Shown here: piece by piece, positions 20,231 to 30,378 of the stretch
How positions within the stretch are numbered: position 1 is the stretch's first letter
How the letters are laid out: every line of letters starts with the position of its first letter
Assembly: GCF_004402785.1 (NCBI RefSeq)
Contig: NZ_SOFP01000057.1
Coordinates: forward strand, 1 to 48,906
Direction: 5' to 3'
Source: Cryobacterium algoritolerans
GTDB taxonomy: Bacteria > Actinomycetota > Actinomycetes > Actinomycetales > Microbacteriaceae
DNA: 48,906 bases
Notes under the pieces: generated by a model
Seen by the model: only the letters and a program-made list of their open reading frames with translations
Database searches by the model: none
Told to the model about the DNA's origin: nothing
Program-made: the position numbers and the translations under genes

Positions 20231-22812
20231 CCGGCGACGGCGATCAGACCCATCTCAGCCGGGCTGATCAGCAGGTCGTTGCGGGGCACGACCCGAACGG
20301 TGTAGCCGAACGCGCCGCCGCGGTCCAGTTGGACCGTGCCGGTGAACAGGGTCGCGGCGCCGGCGGCAGGGCTGCCGGTGGTCTCCTGGTCAGGATCGGT
20401 CGCGGCCGCCAGTGCCAACGTGCTGGTGTCGCTCAGCTCGTCGTTGCCCAGGCTCTTTCCGTAGACGACCTCCACGGTCACGTCGCCCGGCGCCAGGCCG
20501 TTCAGCTGCACGTGGGCGCGCAGGTGCAGTTCGTCGCCGACCTGCGGCACGGTCGCGACGCCGCCCGATTCGACGTGGGCCACGGCCACCCCGGGCCAGG
20601 CCGCGACGATTCGGCTCTTCCAAACCGCGAGCTCGCGCGCGGCGCGGTAGTTGTTGGCGGAGAGCCTGGCCTCGGCCTGGCCGGCCGGGCGATAGAGCTT
20701 CTGTACGTACTCCCTCACCATCCGCCCGGCGTTCAGTTCCGGGGACAGCCCGGCGAGGGTGTGCCGGATCGACGACACCCATCGTTCGGGCACTCCGTCG
20801 GCGTTGCGGTCGTAGAACCGGGGAGCAACGTGGTGCTCGATCAGTTCGTAGAGCGCATCGGCCTCGATCCGGTCACGCTCGGCGGAGTCACCGGCGGCGT
20901 CCGCCGACGGGATCGCCCAGCCGTTCTTGCCGTCGAAATACTCCGGCCACCAGCCGTCGAGGATCGAGAGGTTGAGCGCGCCGTTCAGGGCCGCCTTCAT
21001 TCCGGACGTGCCGCAGGCTTCGAGGGGCCGCAGCGGGTTATTCAGCCACACATCGGTGCCCGGGTACATCAGCTGGGCCATGCCGATGTTGTAGTCGGGA
21101 AGGAAGGCGATCCTCGTGCGCAGTTCAGGATCGGCCGCGAACTGGACGACCTTCTGGATCAGGCGCTTGCCCTCCTCGTCGGCGGGGTGAGACTTGCCGG
21201 CGATGACGATCTGGACCGGGTGCTCGGGGTGCAGCAGTAGGGCACGGAGCCGTTCGGGGTCGTGCAGCATCAGGGTGAGCCGTTTGTAGGTCGGAACCCG
21301 GCGGGCGAAGCCGATGGTCAGCACGCTCGGATCGAATACCTTCTTGGTCCAGGACGGAACGATCCCGCCCGGGTTCTGCACGAGCCAGGCGGCCGCGATC
21401 CGCCGGCGCGCATCTTCGACGAACTGGAGGCGCATCTGGCCGCGTACCTGCCAGAGGTCGTCATCGGAGACGGCATCGGACGCCCAGTCGGCCTCCGAGG
21501 TGTCGCTGGTGCCGAGGCGGTTCTGGGCAAGCGCAAGGAGCGCTGGGTCGGTCCAGGTGGGAGCGTGCACGCCGTTGGTGATCGAGGCGATCGGCACGTC
21601 TTCCGCGTCGAAGCCCGGCCAGAGTCCCTTGAACATCCGCCGGCTGACCTCGCCGTGCAGCTTGGAGACGCCGTTGGCGCGCTGCCCGAGCCGGAGGCCC
21701 ATCAGCGCCATGTTGAAGACGTCGGGCGACCCGTCCTGGTAGTTCTCGGCGCCGAGGGCGAGGAGGTCCTCGACCGCAACGCCCGGCAGCAGGTCGGTTT
21801 CGAAGTAGCGCCGCACCAGGCTGCGCTCGAACCGGTCGATACCGGCCGCGACGGGCGTGTGGGTGGTGAAGACCGTTCCGGCACGGGCCACCTGGAGAGC
21901 CTCGGCGAAGCTGAGTCCCTCGCCGATCAGGCTGGAGATGCGCTCCAGGCCGAGGAAACCGGCGTGGCCCTCGTTGGTGTGGAACACCTCGGGGTCCGGG
22001 CGCCCATTGAGGTTGCTCCACAGCTTCACGGCGCGCGCGCCGCCGATGCCGAGGAGCAGTTCCTGCAGCAGGCGGTGTTCGCCGCCGCCGCCGTAGAGCC
22101 GGTCGGTGACCAGGCGCAGGTCGTCGGCGTTTTCCGGGATGTCGGTGTCGAGCATGAGCAGGCGGATCCGGCCGACCATGGCCTGCCAGACCCGGGCGTG
22201 CAGCGTGCGATTGTCCGGCAGGGCGAGGGACACCTGCACGGCCGACCCGTCGGCCCGGCGCAGCACCGACAGCGGCAGCCCGTCGGGGTCGAGCAGCGGG
22301 TAGCTTTCCATCTGCCAGCCGTCAGGCGAGATCGCCTGGCTGAAATAGCCCGCCCGGTAGAACAGCCCGACGCCCACCAGCGGCACGCCGAGGTCGGAGG
22401 CGCTCTTCAGGTGGTCTCCGGCCAGGATGCCCAGCCCCCCTGAGTACTGCGGTAGTGCGGCTGCGATGCCGAACTCCGGGGAGAAATACGCGATCGACTC
22501 TGGCTTCTCACCCTCGAGGCCCTGGTACCAGCGCGGCTGCTCGAGGTAGTCCCTCAGGTCGCCGCGGATGGAGTTCACCCAGGACACGTAGTCGTGGTCG
22601 CGCGACAGCGCCTCGAGCCTGGCCGGGTCGACGGACCCGAGCAGCGCCACCGGGTCGGCGCCGATCTCCCGCCACAACTCGGGGGCTATGTGTTCGAACA
22701 GCTGGCGGGTCGGCTCATGCCAGGACCAGCGCAGGTTGCCCGCCAGCTCATCGAGCGCAGCAAGCGACTCGGGCAGGACGGTACGGACGGTAAATTTGCG
22801 GATCGCCTTCAC
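20227..22812 (-). CDS. glgP: Alpha-glucan (glycogen) phosphorylase
   Basis: Releases glucose-1-phosphate from alpha-1,4-glucans. 861 residues. It is the short-N-terminus form with a DUF3417 domain at the start (TVLPESLAALDELAGNLRWSW), then YFSPEFGIAAALPQYSGGLG and LAGDHLKSASDLGVPLVGVG. The PLP lysine is K606 in GTSGMKAALNGALNLSILDG. The frame is open far upstream; I use the GTG at 22812 because it gives the standard N-terminus VKAIRKFTVRTVLP. It is divergent from glgE with about 80 bp between starts, so the two probably share a control region. Confidence 0.95.
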   Translation of the reverse strand: MKAIRKFTVRTVLPESLAALDELAGNLRWSWHEPTRQLFEHIAPELWREIGADPVALLGSVDPARLEALSRDHDYVSWVNSIRGDLRDYLEQPRWYQGLEGEKPESIAYFSPEFGIAAALPQYSGGLGILAGDHLKSASDLGVPLVGVGLFYRAGYFSQAISPDGWQMESYPLLDPDGLPLSVLRRADGSAVQVSLALPDNRTLHARVWQAMVGRIRLLMLDTDIPENADDLRLVTDRLYGGGGEHRLLQELLLGIGGARAVKLWSNLNGRPDPEVFHTNEGHAGFLGLERISSLIGEGLSFAEALQVARAGTVFTTHTPVAAGIDRFERSLVRRYFETDLLPGVAVEDLLALGAENYQDGSPDVFNMALMGLRLGQRANGVSKLHGEVSRRMFKGLWPGFDAEDVPIASITNGVHAPTWTDPALLALAQNRLGTSDTSEADWASDAVSDDDLWQVRGQMRLQFVEDARRRIAAAWLVQNPGGIVPSWTKKVFDPSVLTIGFARRVPTYKRLTLMLHDPERLRALLLHPEHPVQIVIAGKSHPADEEGKRLIQKVVQFAADPELRTRIAFLPDYNIGMAQLMYPGTDVWLNNPLRPLEACGTSGMKAALNGALNLSILDGWWPEYFDGKNGWAIPSADAAGDSAERDRIEADALYELIEHHVAPRFYDRNADGVPERWVSSIRHTLAGLSPELNAGRMVREYVQKLYRPAGQAEARLSANNYRAARELAVWKSRIVAAWPGVAVAHVESGGVATVPQVGDELHLRAHVQLNGLAPGDVTVEVVYGKSLGNDELSDTSTLALAAATDPDQETTGSPAAGAATLFTGTVQLDRGGAFGYTVRVVPRNDLLISPAEMGLIAVAG

Positions 22813-22893
22813 GGACCTAAGCCTAGGGCCGGGATGTCTCCAGCACGTTATCGCGCACAGCACCGGGCCGACATTTCGCGCTACGGTCAATAT

Positions 22894-25008
22894 GTGGCTA
22901 AGACAGTAAAACGCGCAGGCGCGGCTCCTGAATCCTCCGGTGCAACCCGGACCATCCCGAAGACCACCGTGGCGGCACGGCAGGCGGCGGCCGCGGCGAC
23001 GACGACGCCCCGGGCGGCGAGGGTCGGACGCATCCCGATCCTCGACCTGTCCCCACAAATACCGGACAACCTCTGGCCCGTCAAGGCGTTCACGGGCGAG
23101 GTCGTCCCCTTCGGCGCGACGGCGTTCCGGGAGGGCCACGACCTGATCGGCGTCATGCTGCTGCTGACCAGCCCCGACGGCACCCTTACCCGGCATCCGA
23201 TGAGCCCTGGCGCCCCGGGGACCGACCGCTGGGAGACCGAGGTCCTCCTGGGCAGCCAGGGCCGGTGGCAGTACCGCGTCCGCGCCTATGCCGACGAGTG
23301 GGCGACCTGGCACCACAACGCCTCCGTGAAGATCCCCGCGGGGATCGACGTCGAACTCATGTTCCTGATCGGGGCCGAGCTGCTCGCGGCCGCTGGCACC
23401 GACAAGGGTCGGCCGGTGGTCGAGCGGCGCCTGTTCGCCGCGGCAGCGAAGACCCTCGGCGATGTCAGCGCATCCGTCGATGCCCGACTCGCCGTGCTGG
23501 CTAGCCCCAAGCTGCTCGCCGCCGTCGCCGTGCGGCCGATCACCGGCCTCGAGTCGGTCTCGGAGCCACGCACTATCCTGGTCGAACGAACCCGCGTCGG
23601 CGTCGGCTCCTGGTATGAGTTCTTCCCCCGCTCGGAGGGGGCCGTGCGCCGCGAGGACGGTTCCTGGCAGAGCGGCACCTTCCGCACCGCCGCGAAACGT
23701 CTGCCCGCGGTGGCCGCGATGGGGTTCGACGTGGTCTACCTGCCGCCGATCCACCCGATCGGCCGCGCCTACCGCAAGGGGCCGAACAACACCCTCAATG
23801 CCGGTCCGGATGACCCGGGCTCGCCGTGGGCGATCGGCTCGGCCGAGGGCGGCCACGACGCCATCCACCCTGACCTGGGCACCCTCGCGGACCTCACCTT
23901 CTTCCTCGACGCCGCGAAGACGAGCGGAATGGAGATCGCGATCGACCTGGCCCTGCAGGCCTCCCCCGACCACCCGTGGGTCACCGCGCACCCGGAGTGG
24001 TTCACCACCCTCCCGGACGGTTCAATCGCGTACGCGGAGAACCCGCCGAAGAAGTACCAGGACATCTACCCGATCAACTTCGACAACGACCCGGCCGGTA
24101 TCCGAGTCGAGGTGTTGCGGATCGTACGGCATTGGATCGCCGCCGGGGTGAAAATCTTCCGCGTCGACAACCCGCATACCAAGCCGCTCGACTTCTGGGA
24201 GTGGCTGATCGCCACGGTCGCCGACGAGGCGCCGGACGTGTTCTTCCTGGCCGAGGCGTTCACCCGGCCTGCCCTGCTGCAGGGACTGGGAAAGGTCGGT
24301 TTCCAGCAGTCTTACACCTATTTCACCTGGCGGAACACGAAGGAGGAACTCGAGGAGTTCTTCGACGGCCTCTCTCATGCAACGGCCGACTTCGTGCGCC
24401 CGAACCTGTTCGTGAACACCCCGGATATCCTCTCCGAGTACCTGCAGTTCGGTGGCCCGGCCGCGTTCAAGATCCGCGCGGCCCTGGCCGCCACCGCCGC
24501 TCCGACCTGGGGTTTGTACAGCGGATTCGAACTCTACGAGTCCGTGGCCCGCCCCGGCGCCGAGGAGAACATCGACAACGAGAAGTACGAGTACCGTCCC
24601 CGCGACTTCGCTGCGGCCGAGAAACACGGAGCCTCCCTGGCGCCCTACCTCACGCGGCTCAACCGGATTCGGGCCGAACATCCTGCCCTCGGCCAGCTGC
24701 GCAACCTTGACATCCACGCCAGCGATGACGACGCAATGCTGGTCTACAGCAAGTTCCTCGACGCGCCTTTCACCGGCACGGGAGAGCCCGATGCGCTGAT
24801 CATCGTCGCGAACGTCGACCCGCACTCCGTGCGGCAGACCGTTGTGCACCTGGACGTCACCCGGTTCGGCATCGCGGAGGGTGCGTCGTTCGAGGTGGAG
24901 GACCTGATCACCGGGGCCAGGTGGACCTGGACCGCCGACAACTTTGTTCGCCTCGACGCATTCACCGAACCGGTGCACATCCTGCACGTGAAGGGACCAG
25001 TCACATGA
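22894..25008 (+). CDS. glgE: Alpha-1,4-glucan:maltose-1-phosphate maltosyltransferase
   Basis: Extends alpha-glucan by two glucoses from maltose-1-phosphate. 704 residues from the GTG at 22894. Family blocks seen: [39 protein letters not shown], the nucleophile D425 in [18 protein letters not shown], and the acid E454 in [20 protein letters not shown]. The first 40 residues are Ala/Thr-rich and variable. An in-frame ATG at 22834 would add 20 residues but leave only 21 bp to the divergent glgP start; neither start has a clear Shine-Dalgarno. The stop overlaps the glgB ATG (ATGA), so polymerase and brancher are co-translated. Confidence 0.95.
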   Translation: MAKTVKRAGAAPESSGATRTIPKTTVAARQAAAAATTTPRAARVGRIPILDLSPQIPDNLWPVKAFTGEVVPFGATAFREGHDLIGVMLLLTSPDGTLTRHPMSPGAPGTDRWETEVLLGSQGRWQYRVRAYADEWATWHHNASVKIPAGIDVELMFLIGAELLAAAGTDKGRPVVERRLFAAAAKTLGDVSASVDARLAVLASPKLLAAVAVRPITGLESVSEPRTILVERTRVGVGSWYEFFPRSEGAVRREDGSWQSGTFRTAAKRLPAVAAMGFDVVYLPPIHPIGRAYRKGPNNTLNAGPDDPGSPWAIGSAEGGHDAIHPDLGTLADLTFFLDAAKTSGMEIAIDLALQASPDHPWVTAHPEWFTTLPDGSIAYAENPPKKYQDIYPINFDNDPAGIRVEVLRIVRHWIAAGVKIFRVDNPHTKPLDFWEWLIATVADEAPDVFFLAEAFTRPALLQGLGKVGFQQSYTYFTWRNTKEELEEFFDGLSHATADFVRPNLFVNTPDILSEYLQFGGPAAFKIRAALAATAAPTWGLYSGFELYESVARPGAEENIDNEKYEYRPRDFAAAEKHGASLAPYLTRLNRIRAEHPALGQLRNLDIHASDDDAMLVYSKFLDAPFTGTGEPDALIIVANVDPHSVRQTVVHLDVTRFGIAEGASFEVEDLITGARWTWTADNFVRLDAFTEPVHILHVKGPVT

Positions 25009-27272
25009 AGCATGGCCACCAGGATTCATCCATTGCGAAGAACCCAGCCCCAGCGAAGGATGCCTCGCCGGCGCTGCCCGTCATCCCCGCCCAGATCCTC
25101 GAGGCGGTCGCGGAAGGCCGGTACTACAACCCGCACGAGATCCTCGGCCAGCATCTGCTGAGCCAGTCGAGCACCGGCGCCCAGGCGATCAGCGACCCGC
25201 TCACGGTGATCCGGGCCCTGCGGCCGCTCGCCACCGAGGTCTTCGCCATCCTCTCCACCGGCGCGCACATCGAACTGGCGCACCTCGGCCACGGGATCTG
25301 GCAGGGCGTCAGCACCCTGGGCCTGCACGACTACACCCTGGAGGCGCGCTACAGCGACGCCCCGACCTGGGTCGTCGACGACCCGTACCGGTTCCTGCCC
25401 ACCCTCGGAGAGCTCGACCTGCACCTGCTCGGCGAGGGCCGCCACGAGCGTCTCTGGGACGTGCTCGGGGCACACTACCGGCCACACGCCGGCGCGATGG
25501 GCACAACAGCCGGGACGTCGTTCTCGGTCTGGGCTCCGCACGCGCGAGCGGTTCGGGTGATCGGCGACTTCAACGGCTGGAGCGGCGTGCTGCACTCCAT
25601 GCGCAATATGGGCAGCACCGGCGTCTGGGAGCTCTTCGTGCCCGGGCTCACAGCCGGCTCCAACTACAAGTTCGAGCTGCTCGCCCAGTCGGGCGACTGG
25701 GTGCGCAAGGCCGACCCGATGGCCCGTTACACCGAGATCCCGCCGAAGACGGCGTCGGTCATCGGCGAGACCCGGTACGAGTGGGCGGATGCCGCCTGGC
25801 TGACCGCGCGCGGGGCGACCGACCAGCACAACCGGCCGATGAGCATCTATGAGATGCACGTCGGGTCTTGGCGACCCGGTCTCGGCTACCGCGACCTGGC
25901 GGATGAGCTCATCGGCTACCTCGAAGAACTCGCCTACACGCACGTCGAGTTCATGCCGCTGTCCGAGCATCCGTTCGGCGGTTCCTGGGGCTACCAGGTC
26001 ACCGGGTATTACGCGCCGACCAGCAGGTTCGGACACCCGGACGACCTGCGCTACCTGATCGACCGGCTGCACCAGGCCGGGATCGGCGTGATCATGGACT
26101 GGGTCCCCGGGCATTTCCCGAAGGACGACTTCGCCCTGGCCCGGTTCGATGGCCAGGCCCTCTATGAACACCCCGACCCTCGCCGCGGCGAGCAGATGGA
26201 CTGGGGCACCTACGTCTTCGACTTCGGCCAGAAGCAGGTGCGCAACTTCCTCGTCGCCAACGCGCTGTACTGGCTCGAGGAATTCCACATCGACGGCCTG
26301 CGCGTCGACGCCGTCGCCTCCATGCTCTACCTCGACTATTCCCGCGAGGACGGCCAGTGGGAGCCGAACATCTACGGCGGCAATGAGAACCTGGAGGCGA
26401 TCAGCCTGCTCCAGGAGATCACGGCCACGGCCTACAAGCGCAACCCCGGCACGGTGATGATCGCCGAGGAGTCAACGAACTGGGGCGGGGTGACCGCGCC
26501 GACCTCCGGCGGTGGGCTAGGCTTCGGATTCAAATGGAACATGGGCTGGATGCACGACTCCCTGGAGTACATGCAGGTTGACCCGATGTACCGCTCGTAC
26601 CACCACAACGATATGACCTTCTCCTTCGTCTACGCCTTCAGTGAGAACTTCCTGCTGCCGATCAGCCACGACGAGGTCGTGCATGGCAAGGGTTCCCTCG
26701 TCGCGAAGATGCCGGGCGACTCGTGGCAGCAGCTCGCGAACGTGCGCGCATACCTGTCATTCATGTGGGCCCACCCCGGCAAGCAGCTCCTGTTCATGGG
26801 CCAGGAATTCGGCCAGCGGTCGGAGTGGAGCGAGTCACGAGGCCTGGACTGGTGGATGCTGGACCAGCCGGCCCACCGCGGCTTGTTCAACCTCGTCGGC
26901 GCGCTCAACCGCATCTACCGGGACACCCCTAGCCTGTGGGCGCGCGACAATGATCCGGGCGGCTTCGAGCTGCTCGACGGCGGCGCAGCCGCCCAGAACG
27001 TGATCTCGTTCCTGCGCTGGGACAATGACGGCAACCCCGTCGCCTGCCTGTTCAACTTCTCCGGACAGCCGCACACCGGCTACCGGGTCGGACTGCCGTT
27101 TGCCGGCATGTGGGACGAAATCGTCAACACGGACGCAGAGATCTTCGGTGGCTCCGGGGTGGGCAACCTCGGCGCCGTGGACGCGGCCAACGAGCCCTGG
27201 GCCGGCCGGCCGGCATCCGCAACCCTGACCCTTCCGCCACTCGCCGGCCTCTGGTTGCGTCTGCGCCGCTGA
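25005..27272 (+). CDS. glgB: 1,4-alpha-glucan branching enzyme
   Basis: Makes alpha-1,6 branches in the glucan extended by GlgE. 755 residues. It has two N-terminal beta modules ([11 protein letters not shown]... and [20 protein letters not shown]), then the GH13 barrel: [40 protein letters not shown] with nucleophile D435, and [15 protein letters not shown] with acid E488, then [16 protein letters not shown]. The first 30 residues are low complexity. The ATGA overlap with glgE fixes the start. It ends at a strong bidirectional hairpin. Confidence 0.97.
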   Translation: MKHGHQDSSIAKNPAPAKDASPALPVIPAQILEAVAEGRYYNPHEILGQHLLSQSSTGAQAISDPLTVIRALRPLATEVFAILSTGAHIELAHLGHGIWQGVSTLGLHDYTLEARYSDAPTWVVDDPYRFLPTLGELDLHLLGEGRHERLWDVLGAHYRPHAGAMGTTAGTSFSVWAPHARAVRVIGDFNGWSGVLHSMRNMGSTGVWELFVPGLTAGSNYKFELLAQSGDWVRKADPMARYTEIPPKTASVIGETRYEWADAAWLTARGATDQHNRPMSIYEMHVGSWRPGLGYRDLADELIGYLEELAYTHVEFMPLSEHPFGGSWGYQVTGYYAPTSRFGHPDDLRYLIDRLHQAGIGVIMDWVPGHFPKDDFALARFDGQALYEHPDPRRGEQMDWGTYVFDFGQKQVRNFLVANALYWLEEFHIDGLRVDAVASMLYLDYSREDGQWEPNIYGGNENLEAISLLQEITATAYKRNPGTVMIAEESTNWGGVTAPTSGGGLGFGFKWNMGWMHDSLEYMQVDPMYRSYHHNDMTFSFVYAFSENFLLPISHDEVVHGKGSLVAKMPGDSWQQLANVRAYLSFMWAHPGKQLLFMGQEFGQRSEWSESRGLDWWMLDQPAHRGLFNLVGALNRIYRDTPSLWARDNDPGGFELLDGGAAAQNVISFLRWDNDGNPVACLFNFSGQPHTGYRVGLPFAGMWDEIVNTDAEIFGGSGVGNLGAVDAANEPWAGRPASATLTLPPLAGLWLRLRR

Positions 27273-27281
27273 CCCCGCCCA

Positions 27282-27344
27282 CCGCGAGAGCGCACAATCG
27301 GCCCCTTCAGTTCTCCTGAAGGGGCCGATTGTGCACCCTCGCGG
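27282..27344. terminator. Bidirectional terminator-type hairpin, 19 + 7 bp
   Basis: GCACAATCGGCCCCTTCAG (27292-27310) is perfectly repeated in inverse at 27316-27334 around the loop TTCTC. Outside a 3-base bulge, CCGCGAG (27282-27288) pairs with CTCGCGG (27338-27344). It separates the convergent glgB and cnoX-like genes. There is no T-run, as is common in high-GC actinobacteria. Confidence 0.85.
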
Positions 27345-27364
27345 GAAGGAGGAAGGCGGGAGTG

Positions 27365-28333
27365 TCAGTAGAGCAGGGCGGTGAGGCGGGACCGGGTCGG
27401 CGGAACACGCGGGTCGTCCTGGCCGATGACCTCGAATAGATCGAGGATGCGCTCGCGGATCCTGTTCTTGCCTGAGGGGTCCTGGGTCGGGAAGAGCGCC
27501 AGCAGACGGTCGAAGGCGTCCTCGATATGCCCGCCGGACAGGTCGAGGTCTGCGACGAGCAACTGGGCGTCGAGATCCCCGGGCTCCGCAGCAGCCTCGG
27601 CGCGGATCCCGGCCATGGTCTTGCCGTGCAGGCGCGCCAGCAGGCCGACCTGGGCGAGGCCGGCGATGGCCATCTGGTCGCGCGGATCCTGGGCGACCGC
27701 GGTCTTGTAGAGGGCGGTCGCGGCGGCGTAGTCGCCGCGTTCGATGGCCTCGTACGCCTCACGGTGCAGCGGCGGCAACTCGGGTTCGACCGGAACCGAC
27801 GCCTCCGCCGTTTCCTCGGCGTCCCCCGTGTGTTCCGGTGCGACGGCGGTGCCGGTGACCCCGTGCTCGGCCGCCAGCTGCAGCACCCGCTGGAGGACCT
27901 CACGCACCTGGCCCTCGGGGATCGCCCCGTTGAAGAGCTGCACCGGCTGCCCTCCGATGACGGCCGCGACGGTCGGGATCGATTGGGCCTGGAACGCCTG
28001 AGTCAGCTGCGGGTTAGAGTCGACGTCAACCTTGGCCAGCACGAAACGGCCCTCGTACTCGGCGACGAGCTTCTCGAGGATGGGGGTGAGCTGCTTGCAC
28101 GGCTCGCACCATTCGGCCCACAGGTCGACGATGACGGGCACAGTCATGGACAGCTCGAGCACCTCGCCGAAGTTCGCGTCGGTGCCCTCCAGGGTGAGGC
28201 TCGGCACCGGCACGGAGGTCGGCGCGGCCCCGGCCGCTGTCGCCCCGGGGATGGCCGCAGGTGGCCGGTTCACCAGCGACGACAGGTCGACGGCTCCGCG
28301 CATGTTGACGCCGGACGGTGGCACAAGACTCAT
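27365..28333 (-). CDS. CnoX-like thioredoxin/TPR co-chaperone
   Basis: 322 residues. A thioredoxin domain (about 45-150) has the active site WAEWCEPCKQL (C76, C79) and the cis-proline region QSIPTVAAVIGG. A C-terminal TPR-like helical part (about 190-322) reads EAYEAIERGDYAAATALYKT and AGLAQVGLLARLHGKT. This matches the YbbN/CnoX family, which protects substrates from over-oxidation and hands them to chaperones. The first 40 residues are Pro/Ala-rich. Its ATG overlaps the stop of the upstream membrane protein (ATGA), implying coupled synthesis. Confidence 0.85.
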   Translation of the reverse strand: MSLVPPSGVNMRGAVDLSSLVNRPPAAIPGATAAGAAPTSVPVPSLTLEGTDANFGEVLELSMTVPVIVDLWAEWCEPCKQLTPILEKLVAEYEGRFVLAKVDVDSNPQLTQAFQAQSIPTVAAVIGGQPVQLFNGAIPEGQVREVLQRVLQLAAEHGVTGTAVAPEHTGDAEETAEASVPVEPELPPLHREAYEAIERGDYAAATALYKTAVAQDPRDQMAIAGLAQVGLLARLHGKTMAGIRAEAAAEPGDLDAQLLVADLDLSGGHIEDAFDRLLALFPTQDPSGKNRIRERILDLFEVIGQDDPRVPPTRSRLTALLY

Positions 28334-30144
28334 GGAAGCTCCGTGGATGAGATCAGACCCTGGGCGAAGCCAAGGAGGACGATTTTTTCGGATGAACCGG
28401 CGGCCGGCACGTGGAAGAAAAGCTGGTCGCCGTAGGTGCTCTTGATTCCCTTAGCGGTCGCCGACACGCCCGACAGCGCCTTACTGGCACCCTCGGGACT
28501 GACCGTTGCGCCCGCATCGACCGGTTTCACGGTCTCGGTCTCCGTGATGCTGACGGCGACGATGCTTCCGGAGTCGTTGGTCGCCAGGGCAACCGGCGAA
28601 CCGGCACCGACGGTGGCCGCGAAGTCGATCGACGCGGTTGTCGGCAGTGCGGCCCGTTTCTCGTTCTTCTTGTCCAGTCCGACCTGGGTGCGGAAGGTGT
28701 CGCCCTTCATCTGGAACAGGCCGTACGACGGGCTCTTGTCGCCTTTCAGCAGGATGTCGGCGTAGGCCGCCGCCACTTCACCCGGCGGCAGGAGCAGCAG
28801 TTTCGAGTCCGGGGCGATGATCGGCGCGCCGATGGTGGCCGGTGCGACATCCGGAACCTTGGCCGCGGCCTCGAGCTGCACCGCGTACTCGACCAGGTAG
28901 GCCGAGCGGGGCGTCTCCTGCCTGAGCACGATGGCCGTCGGTGCGACGGCGGCATCGTTCGCGCTCTGGATGACCGTCATCACGACCCGCGGCCAGGTCG
29001 AGGATTGCTGGGGAAGCGTCAGTGTCAGCGGGGCAGCCGGCAATGCGGGCAGGCCCGGGTAGTCAGCAATGGCCGCCCGGATCTTGTAGTTGGCCAGGCG
29101 CTGTTCCAGGGCCGGGCCGGTGAACCGGGCGGCGAGGGCGTCACCGCTCAGCTTGGCATCCGCATCCGTCGCGAGAACAGCTATCCGTCGCACAATTCGT
29201 TCGAGCTGGGGCACCGTCACCGCGGGCGGCGGCACATCCTTCACGACCTTGGGCACGTCGCTGGCGGCGGTGGTCGAACTGGCTGCCGCATCGGAGGTCG
29301 CGGGCGAACTGGGCCAGAAATCCGCCGAGCAGCCGCTGAGCACGAGGCCGGTCACCAGGAGGATGGGCACGGTCGCGACCAATTTGCGGGTGATGGAACG
29401 GCGCGGACCGGTGATCTCGCTCGCCTTGATGGATTTGGGGCGGGGCACCCGGGGCAGCCGCGGCATCCGCGGCCCGCGGGGCAGGTTTCGGCGGGGACCG
29501 TGGGAACGGCGCAGGTGGATGAGCGCCCACAGGTAGAGGATCAGCCCGATGATCGCGAGCACACCGCCGCCGGCGATCAGGGGACCCGCCATCGGAGTCG
29601 AGTTGTCGGACGGCCAGGTGAGGGTGATCTTCGACGGCGCGGGCTTCGTGCCGTTCGAGGCGACGATGACGGCGATGCCGTCCGGCACATTGATCGTGGT
29701 GGTCAGCGAGCCCTTGCCGCTGAACTCCTGCAACCACAGGTCGGAGCCAACCGGGTCGGTGCTCGGCCTGGCCTCGGGGGCAACGGCGGGGGCATCCGTC
29801 GACGCCTTATCGGCCGGCGGCGCTTCGGTGAGCTTGCTGCTGAGCCTGGCGGTATTCCTGACCTGGCGGATGTCGTCATACGGCTCGTCGGCGAGCCAGG
29901 CCTTGACGTCACCCGACCGCCCATACGCGGCGAAAACAGTGTCCGATCCGGTGATGGTGAGCGTCTGGCTGCCGGGAAAGGCGGTGAGGGCACTGGGCTC
30001 AATGACCGCGAACCTGACATCGTCGGCGACCGTGGTGCTCAGGGTCGCCGAAGCCGGTTCGAGAAAGACCGTCCGCTGGGCGATGCCGAGAACAATCATC
30101 ACGGCCGCGAGGACGAATGCCACAATGGCAAGAACAAAACGCAC
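28330..30144 (-). CDS. Uncharacterised membrane protein with internal lipobox
   Basis: 604 residues. Layout: membrane helix 1 (3-21, VLAIVAFVLAAVMIVLG), an outside domain (about 30-185), helix 2 (186-210, AGPLIAGGGVLAIIGLILYL), a strongly basic Pro/Arg linker (212-254, RRSHGPRRNLPRGPRMP...), a third hydrophobic segment (255-272) that ends in a perfect lipobox LVLSGC with Cys272, then a Ser/Ala/Thr linker and a C-terminal outside domain. It looks like a membrane protein fused to a lipoprotein precursor. I recall similar Micrococcales proteins listed only under a DUF (possibly DUF8094) but cannot verify this. It is co-translated with the CnoX-like gene. Confidence 0.75.
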   Translation of the reverse strand: MRFVLAIVAFVLAAVMIVLGIAQRTVFLEPASATLSTTVADDVRFAVIEPSALTAFPGSQTLTITGSDTVFAAYGRSGDVKAWLADEPYDDIRQVRNTARLSSKLTEAPPADKASTDAPAVAPEARPSTDPVGSDLWLQEFSGKGSLTTTINVPDGIAVIVASNGTKPAPSKITLTWPSDNSTPMAGPLIAGGGVLAIIGLILYLWALIHLRRSHGPRRNLPRGPRMPRLPRVPRPKSIKASEITGPRRSITRKLVATVPILLVTGLVLSGCSADFWPSSPATSDAAASSTTAASDVPKVVKDVPPPAVTVPQLERIVRRIAVLATDADAKLSGDALAARFTGPALEQRLANYKIRAAIADYPGLPALPAAPLTLTLPQQSSTWPRVVMTVIQSANDAAVAPTAIVLRQETPRSAYLVEYAVQLEAAAKVPDVAPATIGAPIIAPDSKLLLLPPGEVAAAYADILLKGDKSPSYGLFQMKGDTFRTQVGLDKKNEKRAALPTTASIDFAATVGAGSPVALATNDSGSIVAVSITETETVKPVDAGATVSPEGASKALSGVSATAKGIKSTYGDQLFFHVPAAGSSEKIVLLGFAQGLISSTELP

Positions 30145-30378
30145 GTAAACCCTCCTGTGTCGCCGGCCGCCGGGTGCACGCTCTCACGCGCACCTCCCGG
30201 ATTCGAGCCCGGGTAGCAGCAGACAGGACGTCTCACGATACTGGGTGCCGCTGAAAGGCGCCTAATAGCCCCGTCAACTCGAAGACGCGTCGCGGTCGCC
30301 CGGACAGACTAAAATTATCACGGCCCTGCCCCGAACGAACCCGCAGGCGGGGTCAGAGTCCCATTATGAGGAGATAGC
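30145..30378. promoter_or_regulatory. Divergent intergenic region with a TAAAAT -10
   Basis: This 234-bp gap lies between two divergent genes. TAAAAT at 30310-30315 is a likely -10 for the plus-strand DivIVA-type gene; no clear -35 is visible. GAGGAGA just before 30379 is its ribosome binding site, and GGAGGG (minus strand, near 30150) serves the membrane protein. The segment 30181-30256 contains a T-arm-like sequence but does not fold as a full tRNA. Confidence 0.45.

Noticed and set aside
30181..30256. tRNA-like sequence (GGCTCGAATCC T-arm on the minus strand, with a partly matching acceptor GGCACCC/AGGTGCG)
   Set aside because: The T-stem has a mismatch, loop position 54 is C, the implied molecule is only about 61 nt, and no D-arm or anticodon arm can be drawn. 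At most a decayed fragment.
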